From Thermophilibacter mediterraneus (GTDB taxonomy: Bacteria > Actinomycetota > Coriobacteriia > Coriobacteriales > Atopobiaceae), in the NCBI RefSeq assembly GCF_900119385.1, contig NZ_FPKO01000007.1:186001-250000 (forward strand): 64,000 bases of DNA. Reading direction: 5' to 3'. Numbering within the stretch: position 1 is the first letter of the stretch; every line of letters starts with the position of its first letter. Of the stretch, positions 26,944-35,388 are shown one piece after another. The translations under genes were made by a program, and so were the position numbers. The notes beneath the pieces were generated by a model. The model made no database searches. It worked only from the letters and a program-made list of their open reading frames with translations, and was not told the origin of the DNA.

Positions 26944-27247
26944 CTGCTCAGAAAACCGGACTGCGTGCGTTCGTTTCTCACCGCGGCGAGGCGTGCGGAA
27001 TCGCTCCCGTAGGCCCAACCCGAAGCCATAGGTCCCATCGGTCCAGGTGCGCAACAGTGCCGGGGGCTGTGCCAGCAGATGGGAAACCGGAAGACAATGG
27101 CGTTGCGCGCGGCGAGGGTCTGTGGGTATGGCCGCCTCCTCCGTTGACGGGCATTGAGGATGACATGCGGCCCCTTGGACACTTGTTTGTCCGGTCAGCC
27201 TGCTATGGTTCTCGCATCGGGACGGAATCGGAGTTGCTGGGGAAGAC
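26944..27247. other. Intergenic stretch without a recognisable gene
   Basis: No open frame here has homologous-looking sequence or a ribosome binding site. An inverted repeat GGACA-cttgtt-TGTCC (27177-27192) lies about 60 bp before the exonuclease start and could be an operator or part of the promoter of the cas operon. No clear -35/-10 pair is evident. Confidence 0.4.
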
Positions 27248-27904
27248 ATGGGGCTGTGGTATAGGACGGGAGACGTGTCGTGGGTCCGCGGGCTCTCGAG
27301 AAGGGCCGTGGTGTGCCTTGACGTCGAGACCACCGGCCTGGATCCGCGGAGGGACGAGGTGCTGCAGCTCGCCGTCGTGCGCGGCGACGGTGAGGTTCTC
27401 GTGAGCCAGCTCCTGAGACCAGCGCGCGTGCGAGCCTGGCCGGCGGCGCAACGCGTGCACGGCATCGCCCCGGAGGCGGTGAGGGGCTGCCCCACGCTGG
27501 GGTCGATTGCGAGCGAGGTGACGGGGGAGCTTGCCAGGGCGGACCTCGTCGTGGGCTACAACGTTGCCTTTGACCTGTCGTTTCTGCGCGAGGCGGGGAT
27601 AGGCGCCGGACGGGCTCGGGTATTTGACGTCATGCGGGAGCACGCGCCAGTGGAGGGGCGGTGGAACGCGGCGCGCGGCTCGTACTCGTGGGTGCCCCTC
27701 GAGGCCTGCGCGGCGCGCTACGGGTGTCATCTTCGTGCGCACGACGCGCTCGAGGACGCTAGGGCTACGCTGCGCTGCTTCTGGGAGATGGTGGGGCGCG
27801 GTGCGGAGGGGGACGCGCCGAGCCATGGTAGCGCCTACCTCGACGTGGTCGCTCGCCATTCGTGGCGGGTCGGGGAGAAGGGAACTCGAGATGGGGACGA
27901 GTGA
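27248..27904 (+). CDS. DnaQ-like DEDDh 3'-5' exonuclease leading the cas operon
   Basis: A 218-residue stand-alone exonuclease. Exo I reads VVCLDVETTGLDPRRDEVLQLA with the DxE pair, Exo II VGYNVAFDLSFLREAG with the third Asp, and Exo III ends in HDALEDARATL, giving the His and fourth Asp of DEDDh enzymes. The last 14 bp overlap the start of cas3, so it is transcribed and probably translated with the CRISPR genes. In some type I-E systems a DnaQ domain is fused to Cas2, and DnaQ-type exonucleases trim prespacers to length. I infer the same role here. A general repair or polymerase proofreading role cannot be excluded because dnaE lies upstream. Confidence 0.88.
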   Translation: MGLWYRTGDVSWVRGLSRRAVVCLDVETTGLDPRRDEVLQLAVVRGDGEVLVSQLLRPARVRAWPAAQRVHGIAPEAVRGCPTLGSIASEVTGELARADLVVGYNVAFDLSFLREAGIGAGRARVFDVMREHAPVEGRWNAARGSYSWVPLEACAARYGCHLRAHDALEDARATLRCFWEMVGRGAEGDAPSHGSAYLDVVARHSWRVGEKGTRDGDE

Positions 27905-30900
27905 GCGGGAGACGGGCGTCTCATGTGGGGAGGGCGCGCTTTCTAGGCAGGCGCGGTCGCTCTGGGCAAAGTCCGACGGTGGGGAGGGGGACCTCTGGCT
28001 GCCCCTCTACGTGCACCTGAGCGACGCCGCCCGCACTATGGGGCGCCTCTGGGACGAGTGGGTGCCCAGAAGCGTGCAGCATCTCTTCGCACGGCACTGC
28101 GGCGGGGACGCGGCCTTGGCACGATGCTCCCTCGTCTTCTTGGCAGGCGTGCACGACATAGGCAAGGCAACGCCGGTCTTCCAGGCCAAGCCGTGCGGGC
28201 GCGGCTGGAACGGCGAGCCGCTGAGCCTTGCCTGGAAGCCTGAGCGCGCCGGGCTGTTTCTGGAGGCCGATCTTTCTGGCGAGCGGCACCCTACCCACCC
28301 CGTAGCCGGCCAGGTGCTGCTCGAGCGCTACCTCCAAGGCGATTTTGGCTGGTCTCCTGCCCACTCCGATGCCTGGGGCTCCGTGGTGGGGGCGCATCAT
28401 GGGAACGTGCCCGGTCGAGGACGAGTCCACGATGCGTTCAACGCCACGAGGAAGATGGGCGCCACGTCGGATGCAGCCGGGAGGATGTGGCAGTCCGTGC
28501 AGCGCGAGCTGCTTGAGCACGCCAGAAACCTGGCGGGCCTGTCGCCGGACGGCCTTGCTCGCCTTGGGGGCTGCGTCTGGGATGCGCCAACGGAGTCAGT
28601 CGCCTGCGGTCTTGTCATCATGGCGGACTGGGTCGCGAGCAACCAGGACCTCTTCCCGCTGATTCCCCTGGTGCCCGGGGCCGAATCGGAGGGTGCCGCC
28701 GATCCTGTCATGGACGACGCAGCACTCGAGACGCGTGCGTTGCGGGCGTGGCGCGAGCTCGGCCTCGCCCCACGGTGGGAGGGCGAGAGGCCCGATGCGT
28801 CGGACGCATGGTTCTGCGAGCGCTTTGGTCTTCCCGTCGGCGCGGAGCCACGGCCGGTGCAGCGCGAGACGATGGCGGCGGCGAGTCAGATCGAGAAGCC
28901 CTCGCTCATGGTGATCGAGGCGCCCATGGGCGAGGGCAAGACCGAGGCGGCGCTCGCCGCGGCGGAGATTCTGGCCTCGCACTTTGGGTGCGGGGGCGCG
29001 GTCGTGGCGCTCCCCACCATGGCAACGACGGATGCCATGTTCGGACGCGTCCACGCGTGGCTCGAGCGCGTCGTCTCACATGGGGAGACGAGCGTCTACC
29101 TTGCGCACGGCAAGGCGCAGCTCAACGAGGAGTACCAGGGTCTCGTTTGTGCCTCTCGCCTAAGGGGCGCGCTGTCCCCGATGGGCATCGACGCGACCGA
29201 GGGCGCGTGGCGCGACGAGCGCGTCGCGGTGTCGGACTGGATGCGTGGTCGCAAGAAGGGCATGCTGGCGAGCTTCGTGGTGTGCACGGTCGACCAGGTG
29301 CTCATGGGCGCGCTCGACATGCGTCATCTCTCGCTTAGGCAGCTCGCCTTGGCGGGAAAGGTCGTCATCGTGGACGAGTGCCACGCCTATGACAGCTACA
29401 TGCAGCAGTACCTGGCGCGCGTCCTCGAATGGCTGGGCGCCTGGGGATGTCCCGTCATCCTGCTTTCGGCCACGCTGCCCGTCTCCGTGCGCGACATCCT
29501 GACCACGGCGTACCAGAGGGGTCGGCGGGCATCGTCGTGCCGTCCCGCAGCGGTATCCGGGGGTCTTCTTGCCGACCTTCCTCGACCCTCGCGCTCCCAC
29601 GGGGCACGCACGGGAGCGGCAGAGGGCGCCCTTCGCGTCGAGCCGGTGGACGAGTCCTACCCGCTCATCACAGTCGCGACGGAAGACGCCCTGAGGCGAG
29701 TCGAGTGCGCCCCCTCGGCGCACGGTACGCAGGTGGATCTGGTGCTCGCACCCGATGACGAGGCCACGCTCGTCTCGCGCTTGGAGGAGGAGCTTCGGGA
29801 GGGTGGCGTTGCGGGTGTCATCTGCGATACGGTTATGCGTGCCCAGGCTGCCTACCGCGCCCTGCGCGAGCGCTTTGGAGAGGGGGAGGTCGCACTCACC
29901 CATGCGCGCTTTATGGATGTCGACCGTATGGGTAACGAGGCGCGGCTCCGTGCCCTGCTGGGGCCCGGGGCGACGCGTGCCAACGGGCGACGGCCCGAGC
30001 GCCTTGTCGTGGTTGGCACGCAAGTGCTCGAACAGTCGCTTGACATCGACTTCGACCTGCTCGTGACCGACCTGGCCCCCATCGACCTCCTGGTGCAGCG
30101 CCTCGGCCGCGTTCACCGTCACGCGCGAGGGGAAGACGAGAAGGACAGACCGCCCCGCCTTCGACGTGCTCGCTGTCTCGTACGCGGCCTTTCGGGCATG
30201 GGGGAGAGGGGGCCGGAGTTCGCCCGTGGTCTCGCGCGTGTGTACGACGAGGCGTCCCTCATGGAGGCGCTTGCGGTAAGCGGCCTCCGCCACGACGGTG
30301 CCACCGCACTCATCTCCCTGCCGGGAGACATCGCCCGGATGGTGCGCACGGCCTACGGCCCGTCCGCCGCGGACTCGCTTCCCGCCGGCTGGCGCGACGC
30401 GTATGCCGCGGCCTGCGAGGGGCGCAGCGCCGTGCGCCGAGACCAGGAGATACGTGCGAGTACGTTCCTGCTTCCGTCCGTCGGGGACCTCGCGAGGGAC
30501 GGCAAGACGCTCACCGGCCTCTTTGACCGTGCCGTCGAGGACGGCTCCGACGCACGTCTGAATGAGGACGCGGGCCAGCGGGCGGTGCGCGACACCCAGG
30601 AGAGCGTTGAGGTCCTTCTTGTCCGCAGATGCGGGGACGAGGTGCGGCTACTCCCCTGGGTGGGAGACGAGAAGCGCGGCATCGAGCGCGGGCAAGTGGT
30701 TCCCACCGCCTTTGGGCCGGACAGCTCGCTAGCGATGGTGGTGGCGCAGTGCGCCGTGAGGCTCCCGCGCTCCCTCTGTCGCCCCCAGCAGCTCGGCGCG
30801 CTTATCGACGAGCTCGAGCGTGGCTGCGGGCGGTGGGTTGCGGCATGGCAGGAGGCGCCCACGCTCGCGGGGAGGCTTGCGCTCGCCCTGGAGGAGGCCG

Positions 30901-30992
30901 ACGGTGAGCCGGGTGCCTTCGAGGCGGATGTGCTCGGCGTGACGGTGAGGTACACCAGAGAGGAGGGATTGTCGACCGTTCGCCGGTTGTAG
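27891..30992 (+). CDS. cas3: CRISPR-associated helicase/nuclease Cas3 (type I-E)
   Basis: A 1,033-residue HD nuclease-helicase recruited by Cascade to degrade target DNA. The HD domain shows HLSDAARTMGRLW near residue 41 and FLAGVHDIGKATPVFQ near 88. The helicase has Walker A EAPMGEGKTEAAL near 344, the DEAH-like box VVIVDECHAYDSY near 494, SATLP (motif III) and QRLGRVHRH (motif VI). SLWAKSDGGEGDLWLPLYVHL is typical of type I-E Cas3. The ATG lies inside the exonuclease gene after GGGAGAAGGG. It is followed by 186 bp of non-coding DNA, the only large gap in the operon. Confidence 0.96.
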   Translation: MGTSERETGVSCGEGALSRQARSLWAKSDGGEGDLWLPLYVHLSDAARTMGRLWDEWVPRSVQHLFARHCGGDAALARCSLVFLAGVHDIGKATPVFQAKPCGRGWNGEPLSLAWKPERAGLFLEADLSGERHPTHPVAGQVLLERYLQGDFGWSPAHSDAWGSVVGAHHGNVPGRGRVHDAFNATRKMGATSDAAGRMWQSVQRELLEHARNLAGLSPDGLARLGGCVWDAPTESVACGLVIMADWVASNQDLFPLIPLVPGAESEGAADPVMDDAALETRALRAWRELGLAPRWEGERPDASDAWFCERFGLPVGAEPRPVQRETMAAASQIEKPSLMVIEAPMGEGKTEAALAAAEILASHFGCGGAVVALPTMATTDAMFGRVHAWLERVVSHGETSVYLAHGKAQLNEEYQGLVCASRLRGALSPMGIDATEGAWRDERVAVSDWMRGRKKGMLASFVVCTVDQVLMGALDMRHLSLRQLALAGKVVIVDECHAYDSYMQQYLARVLEWLGAWGCPVILLSATLPVSVRDILTTAYQRGRRASSCRPAAVSGGLLADLPRPSRSHGARTGAAEGALRVEPVDESYPLITVATEDALRRVECAPSAHGTQVDLVLAPDDEATLVSRLEEELREGGVAGVICDTVMRAQAAYRALRERFGEGEVALTHARFMDVDRMGNEARLRALLGPGATRANGRRPERLVVVGTQVLEQSLDIDFDLLVTDLAPIDLLVQRLGRVHRHARGEDEKDRPPRLRRARCLVRGLSGMGERGPEFARGLARVYDEASLMEALAVSGLRHDGATALISLPGDIARMVRTAYGPSAADSLPAGWRDAYAAACEGRSAVRRDQEIRASTFLLPSVGDLARDGKTLTGLFDRAVEDGSDARLNEDAGQRAVRDTQESVEVLLVRRCGDEVRLLPWVGDEKRGIERGQVVPTAFGPDSSLAMVVAQCAVRLPRSLCRPQQLGALIDELERGCGRWVAAWQEAPTLAGRLALALEEADGEPGAFEADVLGVTVRYTREEGLSTVRRL

Positions 30993-31016
30993 TACTGTAT
31001 ATCAAACTCGCATAAC
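30987..31016 (+). promoter_or_regulatory. Candidate promoter for the mini-CRISPR and Cascade genes
   Basis: TTGTAG (30987-30992, overlapping the cas3 stop) and CATAAC (31011-31016) are spaced by 18 bp and lie in unusually AT-rich DNA. A GGGTC/GACCC hairpin (31041-31056) sits between this promoter and the first diverged repeat. Confidence 0.4.
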
Positions 31017-31062
31017 AGTTGACTGATATATTTCTTTTGGGGGTCGAATCAGACCCGAACCC

Positions 31063-31140
31063 GTGCTTTCGCCTTTTGGCGAACTGAACCTTGATAAGCG
31101 AATTTGACCTCTTTGTTCCCCACCTACGTGGGGGTATCTG
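31063..31140 (+). CRISPR. Mini-CRISPR with two diverged I-E repeats and a 22-nt spacer (CreA/CreR-like)
   Basis: Between cas3 and cas8e two 28-nt units keep the exact geometry of the array repeat (5 nt, 6-bp stem, 4-nt loop, 6-bp stem, 7 nt) with changed, compensated stems. Unit 1, 31063-31090, begins GTGCT like the array repeat, has stem TTCGCC/GGCGAA with loop TTTT, and ends CTGAACC (array: ATGATCC). Unit 2, 31113-31140, has stem CCCCAC/GTGGGG with loop CTAC. The spacer is TTGATAAGCGAATTTGACCT plus CT. Cas6e should recognise both hairpins and release a crRNA-like RNA. Such solitary units are known as CreA/CreR regulators of cas genes. The function here is inferred. Confidence 0.72.
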
Positions 31141-31178
31141 TACAGCGTTTCATCAACCACATGGCGAAGGGAGGATTC

Positions 31179-32813
31179 ATGGACCAACCAACCGCCCACT
31201 TTGACTTGTTGCGCGAGCCTTGGATTCCCGTCGAGCGGCTCGACGGGACCACGGGTTCCCTCTCGATACGGGAGGCACTGGTCGGGGCTCACCGCGTCCG
31301 ACGCATCGCGGGGGAGATTCCCGGCGAGTCGCTGGCACTCCTGCGCCTGCTGCTCGCGTTCGTCTACCGCATCTACGCGCTTCCAGAGGAGTGGGGCGAG
31401 CGGGCGCGCGCGGGCCTCTGGGAGGAACTCCGCACCAGCGGCTCGTTCGACGAGGATCGCATCGATGCCTATCTCGCGGAGTTTTCCGGCGAGTTCGACC
31501 TCTTTGACGCGAAGCACCCGTTCTATCAGGTACCGGGCCTCGCCTACATGGGCTCGGCAAAGGAGTTCGACCCCGTGAGCGAGTTCATGCTCGACGTTCC
31601 CAAGCCGGAGAAGTTCCTCTTCTCCATGCGGGGTTTCAGGCACCTCGACACGCTCCCGCTCGATCTTGCGGCGCGATACCTCGTGATCGCGCAGGCCTAT
31701 GATGTTGCCGGGATCAAGTCGCCCGTTGTGGGCAACACGTCAGCCAAGAGCGGGAAGGCGTACGCTCCCAAGGGCGCACTCGGCACGGGTTGGTGCGGGG
31801 CGCTCGGGGGAATCTACCTCGAGGGCGGGAGCCTCTTCGAGACGCTTCTTCTCAACTGGGTGCTCTTCCTAAAAAACGTCCCGGTTGCCGTGTCGGGCGA
31901 CCTCCCTCCCTGGGAGCGAGACGTGCCCTCTCCGGACACGTGCCAGAGAGAGCCGACGGGTCCTGTTGACCTGCTCACCTGGCAGAGTCGGCGGATGCGC
32001 CTCGTGCCCACCGAGGACGGCCGTGCCGTTCGTGGCGTCATCATTAGTTACGGGGACGTCCTTGTCCCTGCTAACAGGCAGCGTTTCGAGATGATGACCG
32101 GCTGGCGCGAGAGTCAGCAGCAGAAGAAGAAGCTGGGTACGGCCACCGTGCCGCTCATGCCCGTGGCGCCCGACACGGCGCGCGCCCTCTGGCGCGGGCT
32201 CCCCGGCCTCCTCTCGGTGGCCGACGGGCATGACCGCCTCCGTCCTGGCGTCATCAACTGGATGGATGAGCTGCAGGACATGCAGAGCGCCGATGACTGG
32301 CGTCTCAGCGTGCGCATCGTCTGCCAAGGACTCAGCTACGGCACGCAGAGCAGCGTCGTGGATGATGCCATGGAAGACTCCGTCGACCTGCGTGCGGCGC
32401 TCCTTCGTGGGGATTCTGAGGCCGTGTCCGAGATGCTCGACGTCATCGAGAAGACCGACAAGGCCGTGAACCACCTCATACAGTTCGTCCAGAACGTCGA
32501 GCGCTCCCAGGGCGACTGGCGACGCTACGAGTCCTACTCGGATGCGGCCGCCTCGGCCTCCCGCGAGGACGTTCGCGAGCGGGCGTATGACGCGCTCGAC
32601 GGGCTGTACCGTTCGCGCATCGCGTCGTTTCCCGACGCGGGGGTACTGGAGTACTGCGCCTCGTGGCGATCTGACGCGAGGTCGATCATCGGGCGCCTCG
32701 CCCGCGAATACGTCTCGGAGCGGCACGTCTCGTTCTTCTCCGAGCGCAACGGGGTCTCCGTGGGAAAGGCGCTCATCTGGCTCAACGGCGCCCTCGCCAA
32801 GACCCTGCCCTAG
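31179..32813 (+). CDS. cas8e: Cascade large subunit Cas8e (CasA/Cse1)
   Basis: A 544-residue large subunit of the type I-E Cascade complex, which reads the PAM and recruits Cas3. It begins HFDLLREPWIPVERLDG, the standard Cse1 N-terminus (usually LL.ePWIPV), and contains FDLFDAKHPFYQVPGL near residue 107 and a C-terminal four-helix bundle. The ATG at 31179 follows GGGAGGATTC. A second in-frame ATG at 31161 lacks such a site. The upstream 186 bp carry a putative promoter and a mini-CRISPR, so expression may be controlled separately from cas3. Confidence 0.95.
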   Translation: MDQPTAHFDLLREPWIPVERLDGTTGSLSIREALVGAHRVRRIAGEIPGESLALLRLLLAFVYRIYALPEEWGERARAGLWEELRTSGSFDEDRIDAYLAEFSGEFDLFDAKHPFYQVPGLAYMGSAKEFDPVSEFMLDVPKPEKFLFSMRGFRHLDTLPLDLAARYLVIAQAYDVAGIKSPVVGNTSAKSGKAYAPKGALGTGWCGALGGIYLEGGSLFETLLLNWVLFLKNVPVAVSGDLPPWERDVPSPDTCQREPTGPVDLLTWQSRRMRLVPTEDGRAVRGVIISYGDVLVPANRQRFEMMTGWRESQQQKKKLGTATVPLMPVAPDTARALWRGLPGLLSVADGHDRLRPGVINWMDELQDMQSADDWRLSVRIVCQGLSYGTQSSVVDDAMEDSVDLRAALLRGDSEAVSEMLDVIEKTDKAVNHLIQFVQNVERSQGDWRRYESYSDAAASASREDVRERAYDALDGLYRSRIASFPDAGVLEYCASWRSDARSIIGRLAREYVSERHVSFFSERNGVSVGKALIWLNGALAKTLP

Positions 32814-32825
32814 GAAGGGGGATTC

Positions 32826-33491
32826 ATGTCATCACCAGTCTCTGCCTGGGCGAGCGCCGTGGCGCTTTTCGCCCAGAGAAAGGTCTCGAGGCTGCAGCGC
32901 GCCTACCTCGGTAAGGGGGGCGACGCCGCGAGCGCCCGCGCCTCGCTCGCGCGGCTGCGCAGACTCGGGATGCCCGGTGGCGCCTCGTGGATCTCGGTTG
33001 GGGCGGACCTGTTCGACGGATTCGATGAGTTGGACGTTCCCGAGCATCTCGAGGGGAGGGCACTCGCGGCGGTTACGACGGCGCTGCGGCTCTATGCCTA
33101 TCACCAGCAGTCCAAGGAGCGTCCCATGGCCCTGAGCGCTCCCGACGGGGGCGAGCGGCATTCTCGGAGGGGCTTCGGCTGGTCGTGCCGCCGCATCGAG
33201 TTCGACCCCGAGAAGTCCAAGGGGGTGCGCCGGCGTATGAGCGCCGTCGAGGGAACGCGCGACCTCGGCGGCGCCGAGCATCACCTGCGCGCCCTCGTCA
33301 CCCTCATGCGGGCAAATGATGTCTGCGTCGACTACTACCAGCTGACGCGCGACCTGTTCCTGATGCAGTTCCCCGATGCCCGCGACAGGGTATTCATGCG
33401 ATGGGCACGGGACTACCACGCCTCCGTCGAGGGGGCAGACGGAGAGCACGACGGCTCTGTCCCCGGCGCGGCCGAGGACACGACACTCTAG
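32826..33491 (+). CDS. cas11e: Cascade small subunit Cas11e (CasB/Cse2)
   Basis: A 221-residue basic, mainly helical protein. In Cascade two copies form the belly that stabilises the displaced strand. It shows the family pattern ARASLARLRR near residue 36, an ALRLYAYHQQ helix and the C-terminal VCVDYYQLTRDLFLMQ that ends the second domain. It lies 12 bp after cas8e, preceded by a GGAAGGGGG ribosome binding site, and 12 bp before cas7e. The acidic tail after residue 205 is probably disordered. Confidence 0.93.
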   Translation: MSSPVSAWASAVALFAQRKVSRLQRAYLGKGGDAASARASLARLRRLGMPGGASWISVGADLFDGFDELDVPEHLEGRALAAVTTALRLYAYHQQSKERPMALSAPDGGERHSRRGFGWSCRRIEFDPEKSKGVRRRMSAVEGTRDLGGAEHHLRALVTLMRANDVCVDYYQLTRDLFLMQFPDARDRVFMRWARDYHASVEGADGEHDGSVPGAAEDTTL

Positions 33492-33503
33492 GAGGTACAT
33501 CGT

Positions 33504-34634
33504 ATGTATCTGGACATCCATGCGCTGCAGAGCGTCCCTCCCAGCAACATCAACCGCGATGACACGGGGAGCCCCAAGACCGCCGTCTATGGTGGGACCC
33601 TGAGGGCGCGCGTCTCGAGCCAGGCGTGGAAGCGCGCCATGCGCGAGATGTTCTCGGACCTCATGCCCGAGGGCGAGCTCGGCATCCGCACAAAGTTCGT
33701 GGTCCCGCTCATCGCGCAGCGCATCGCCGCCAAGCGCGAGGACCTCGCAGATCGCGCGGACGACTTCGCAGGGGCCGTTCTGGGCGCCACGGGCATAAAG
33801 ATCAAGGAAACGGACCGCAAGGGCTCCGACGAGGGAACGCTTGCCACTGACTACTTGGTCTTCATTGCCAACCGTGAGCTCGACGAGCTAGCCGACACCG
33901 CCATTGCCTGGGCGGACGAGGGTGTTGACCCCAAGAAGCCGGGGAAGTCCAAGAAGGAGGTGCAGCAGGCGTTCAAGGGCATCAAGTCCGTGGATATCGC
34001 GCTCTTCGGGCGCATGCTCGCCGACGCGGCGGAGTTCAACGTCGATGCGTCCGCGCAGGTGGCCCATGCCATCTCCGTCAATGCGATTTCCCAGGAGTAC
34101 GACTACTTCACCGCGGTGGATGACTGCGCTGCGGATGACAACGCGGGCGCAGGGATGATTGGCACGGTGGGCTTCAACTCCTCCACGCTCTACCGCTACG
34201 CTACCGTGAACCTCGACTCCCTCATGGAACAACTGGAGAGCGGCGAGGCTGCCGCCCGCGGTGCCGCAGCCTTCGTGGAGGCGTTCGCGAAGTCCATGCC
34301 CACGGGCAAGCAGAACACCTTTGCCAACCGCACGCTGCCGAGCGTTGTGGTCGTGTCCCTGCGCGACGACCAGCCCATCAACCTGGTCTCAGCGTTCGAG
34401 CGACCGGTCTATGCCGAGCACGGCAGCTCCATCTCGCAGGTTGCCGCGGAGCGCCTCGCCACGTGCGCGCAGCAGGTCGAGGCCGCCTATTCCCGGCCAG
34501 CCGTGAGGAGCTGGCACGTCTCCTATGGCGTGGATCCCTCCGCGCTCGAGTTCTTCGGGGAGGCCGTCTCCTTTGACGCGCTCGTCGGGGCCGTGCGCGA
34601 GAGCGTCGAGGCGGCTCTCCTCGCAAAGGAGTGA
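33504..34634 (+). CDS. cas7e: Cascade backbone subunit Cas7e (CasC/Cse4)
   Basis: A 376-residue RAMP protein, six copies of which form the crRNA-binding backbone of Cascade. It begins YLDIHALQSVPPSNINRDDTG, which matches the Cse4 N-terminus, followed by KTAVYGGTLRARVSSQAWKRAMR with the conserved RVSSQ(A/S)WKR motif near residue 42. FGRMLAD and AHAISVN segments are also family-typical. The ribosome binding site is AGGAGG. Its stop overlaps the ribosome binding site of cas5e. Confidence 0.96.
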   Translation: MYLDIHALQSVPPSNINRDDTGSPKTAVYGGTLRARVSSQAWKRAMREMFSDLMPEGELGIRTKFVVPLIAQRIAAKREDLADRADDFAGAVLGATGIKIKETDRKGSDEGTLATDYLVFIANRELDELADTAIAWADEGVDPKKPGKSKKEVQQAFKGIKSVDIALFGRMLADAAEFNVDASAQVAHAISVNAISQEYDYFTAVDDCAADDNAGAGMIGTVGFNSSTLYRYATVNLDSLMEQLESGEAAARGAAAFVEAFAKSMPTGKQNTFANRTLPSVVVVSLRDDQPINLVSAFERPVYAEHGSSISQVAAERLATCAQQVEAAYSRPAVRSWHVSYGVDPSALEFFGEAVSFDALVGAVRESVEAALLAKE

Positions 34635-34636
34635 CC

Positions 34637-35380
34637 ATGGCCGTTCTTCTCATCCGCCTTGCCGGCCCCATGCAGTCGTGGGGCGACTCCTCTCGCTATG
34701 CGAGAAGGACGACGAGGCGCGAGCCGACAAAGAGCGGCGTGGTGGGCCTTCTCGCCTCCGCCCTCGGCCGCACCAGGGAGGACTCGGTTGACGACCTTGC
34801 CCAGCTTGAGCTAGCCGTGCGCGTGGAGCAGCCGGGCGAGCTCATGAGGGACTTCCAGACGGAGCGCCCTATGGACGGGGGCAAGCCCATGCCCCTCTCC
34901 GACCGCTACTACCTCGCTGACGCATGCTTCCTTGTCGCAATCTCCGGTCCCCGGGAGCTGCTCTCGCGCCTCGATGCGGCCCTGAGGCTGCCTCGTCGTC
35001 CGCTCTACCTGGGCAGGAGGTCCTGCCCGGCGGACCTTCCCATCTCGCTGGGCGTTCGCGAGAACGTGGACGACGTTCGCGCGGCGCTGGCGAGGGAGCC
35101 CTGGAGGGCGTCGGAGCGCTTCAAGTCGCGCCATGAGGCTGTGGCGACGCTCGACGTGGTGGCAGACGCCCGTGACGGGGAGTCCTGCGAGAGCTGGGCG
35201 GACTACCCGCTCTCCTATAGCGTGACCGGCCGCCGGTACGCCTGTCGGCCTGTTGCGAAGCTGAGGGTGCCCAACCCCGATTTGATGGGCGGGGTCTCGG
35301 ACGGTGAGTCGAGCGGGGCCGCGACTCCGGTGCCCGCAGAGCCTGCCGTCGTGCACGACCCCCTGGGATGGATGGAGTGA
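34637..35380 (+). CDS. cas5e: Cascade subunit Cas5e (CasD)
   Basis: A 247-residue RAMP protein that caps the 5' handle of the crRNA in Cascade. The N-terminus AVLLIRLAGPMQSWGDSSRYARR is the Cas5e signature, with TKSGVVGLLASALGRTR following near residue 35. RPLYLGRRSCP near 130 is also conserved. I choose the ATG at 34637 over a GTG at 34631 because AAGGAG lies at the right distance. The gene is separated from cas6e by 8 bp. Confidence 0.95.
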   Translation: MAVLLIRLAGPMQSWGDSSRYARRTTRREPTKSGVVGLLASALGRTREDSVDDLAQLELAVRVEQPGELMRDFQTERPMDGGKPMPLSDRYYLADACFLVAISGPRELLSRLDAALRLPRRPLYLGRRSCPADLPISLGVRENVDDVRAALAREPWRASERFKSRHEAVATLDVVADARDGESCESWADYPLSYSVTGRRYACRPVAKLRVPNPDLMGGVSDGESSGAATPVPAEPAVVHDPLGWME

Positions 35381-35388
35381 GGTGACCC

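Noticed and set aside
26884-27495. Minus-strand open frame of 203 codons between dnaE and the exonuclease
   Set aside because: It runs through a terminator hairpin and the start of the exonuclease gene, has no ribosome binding site and no recognisable sequence.
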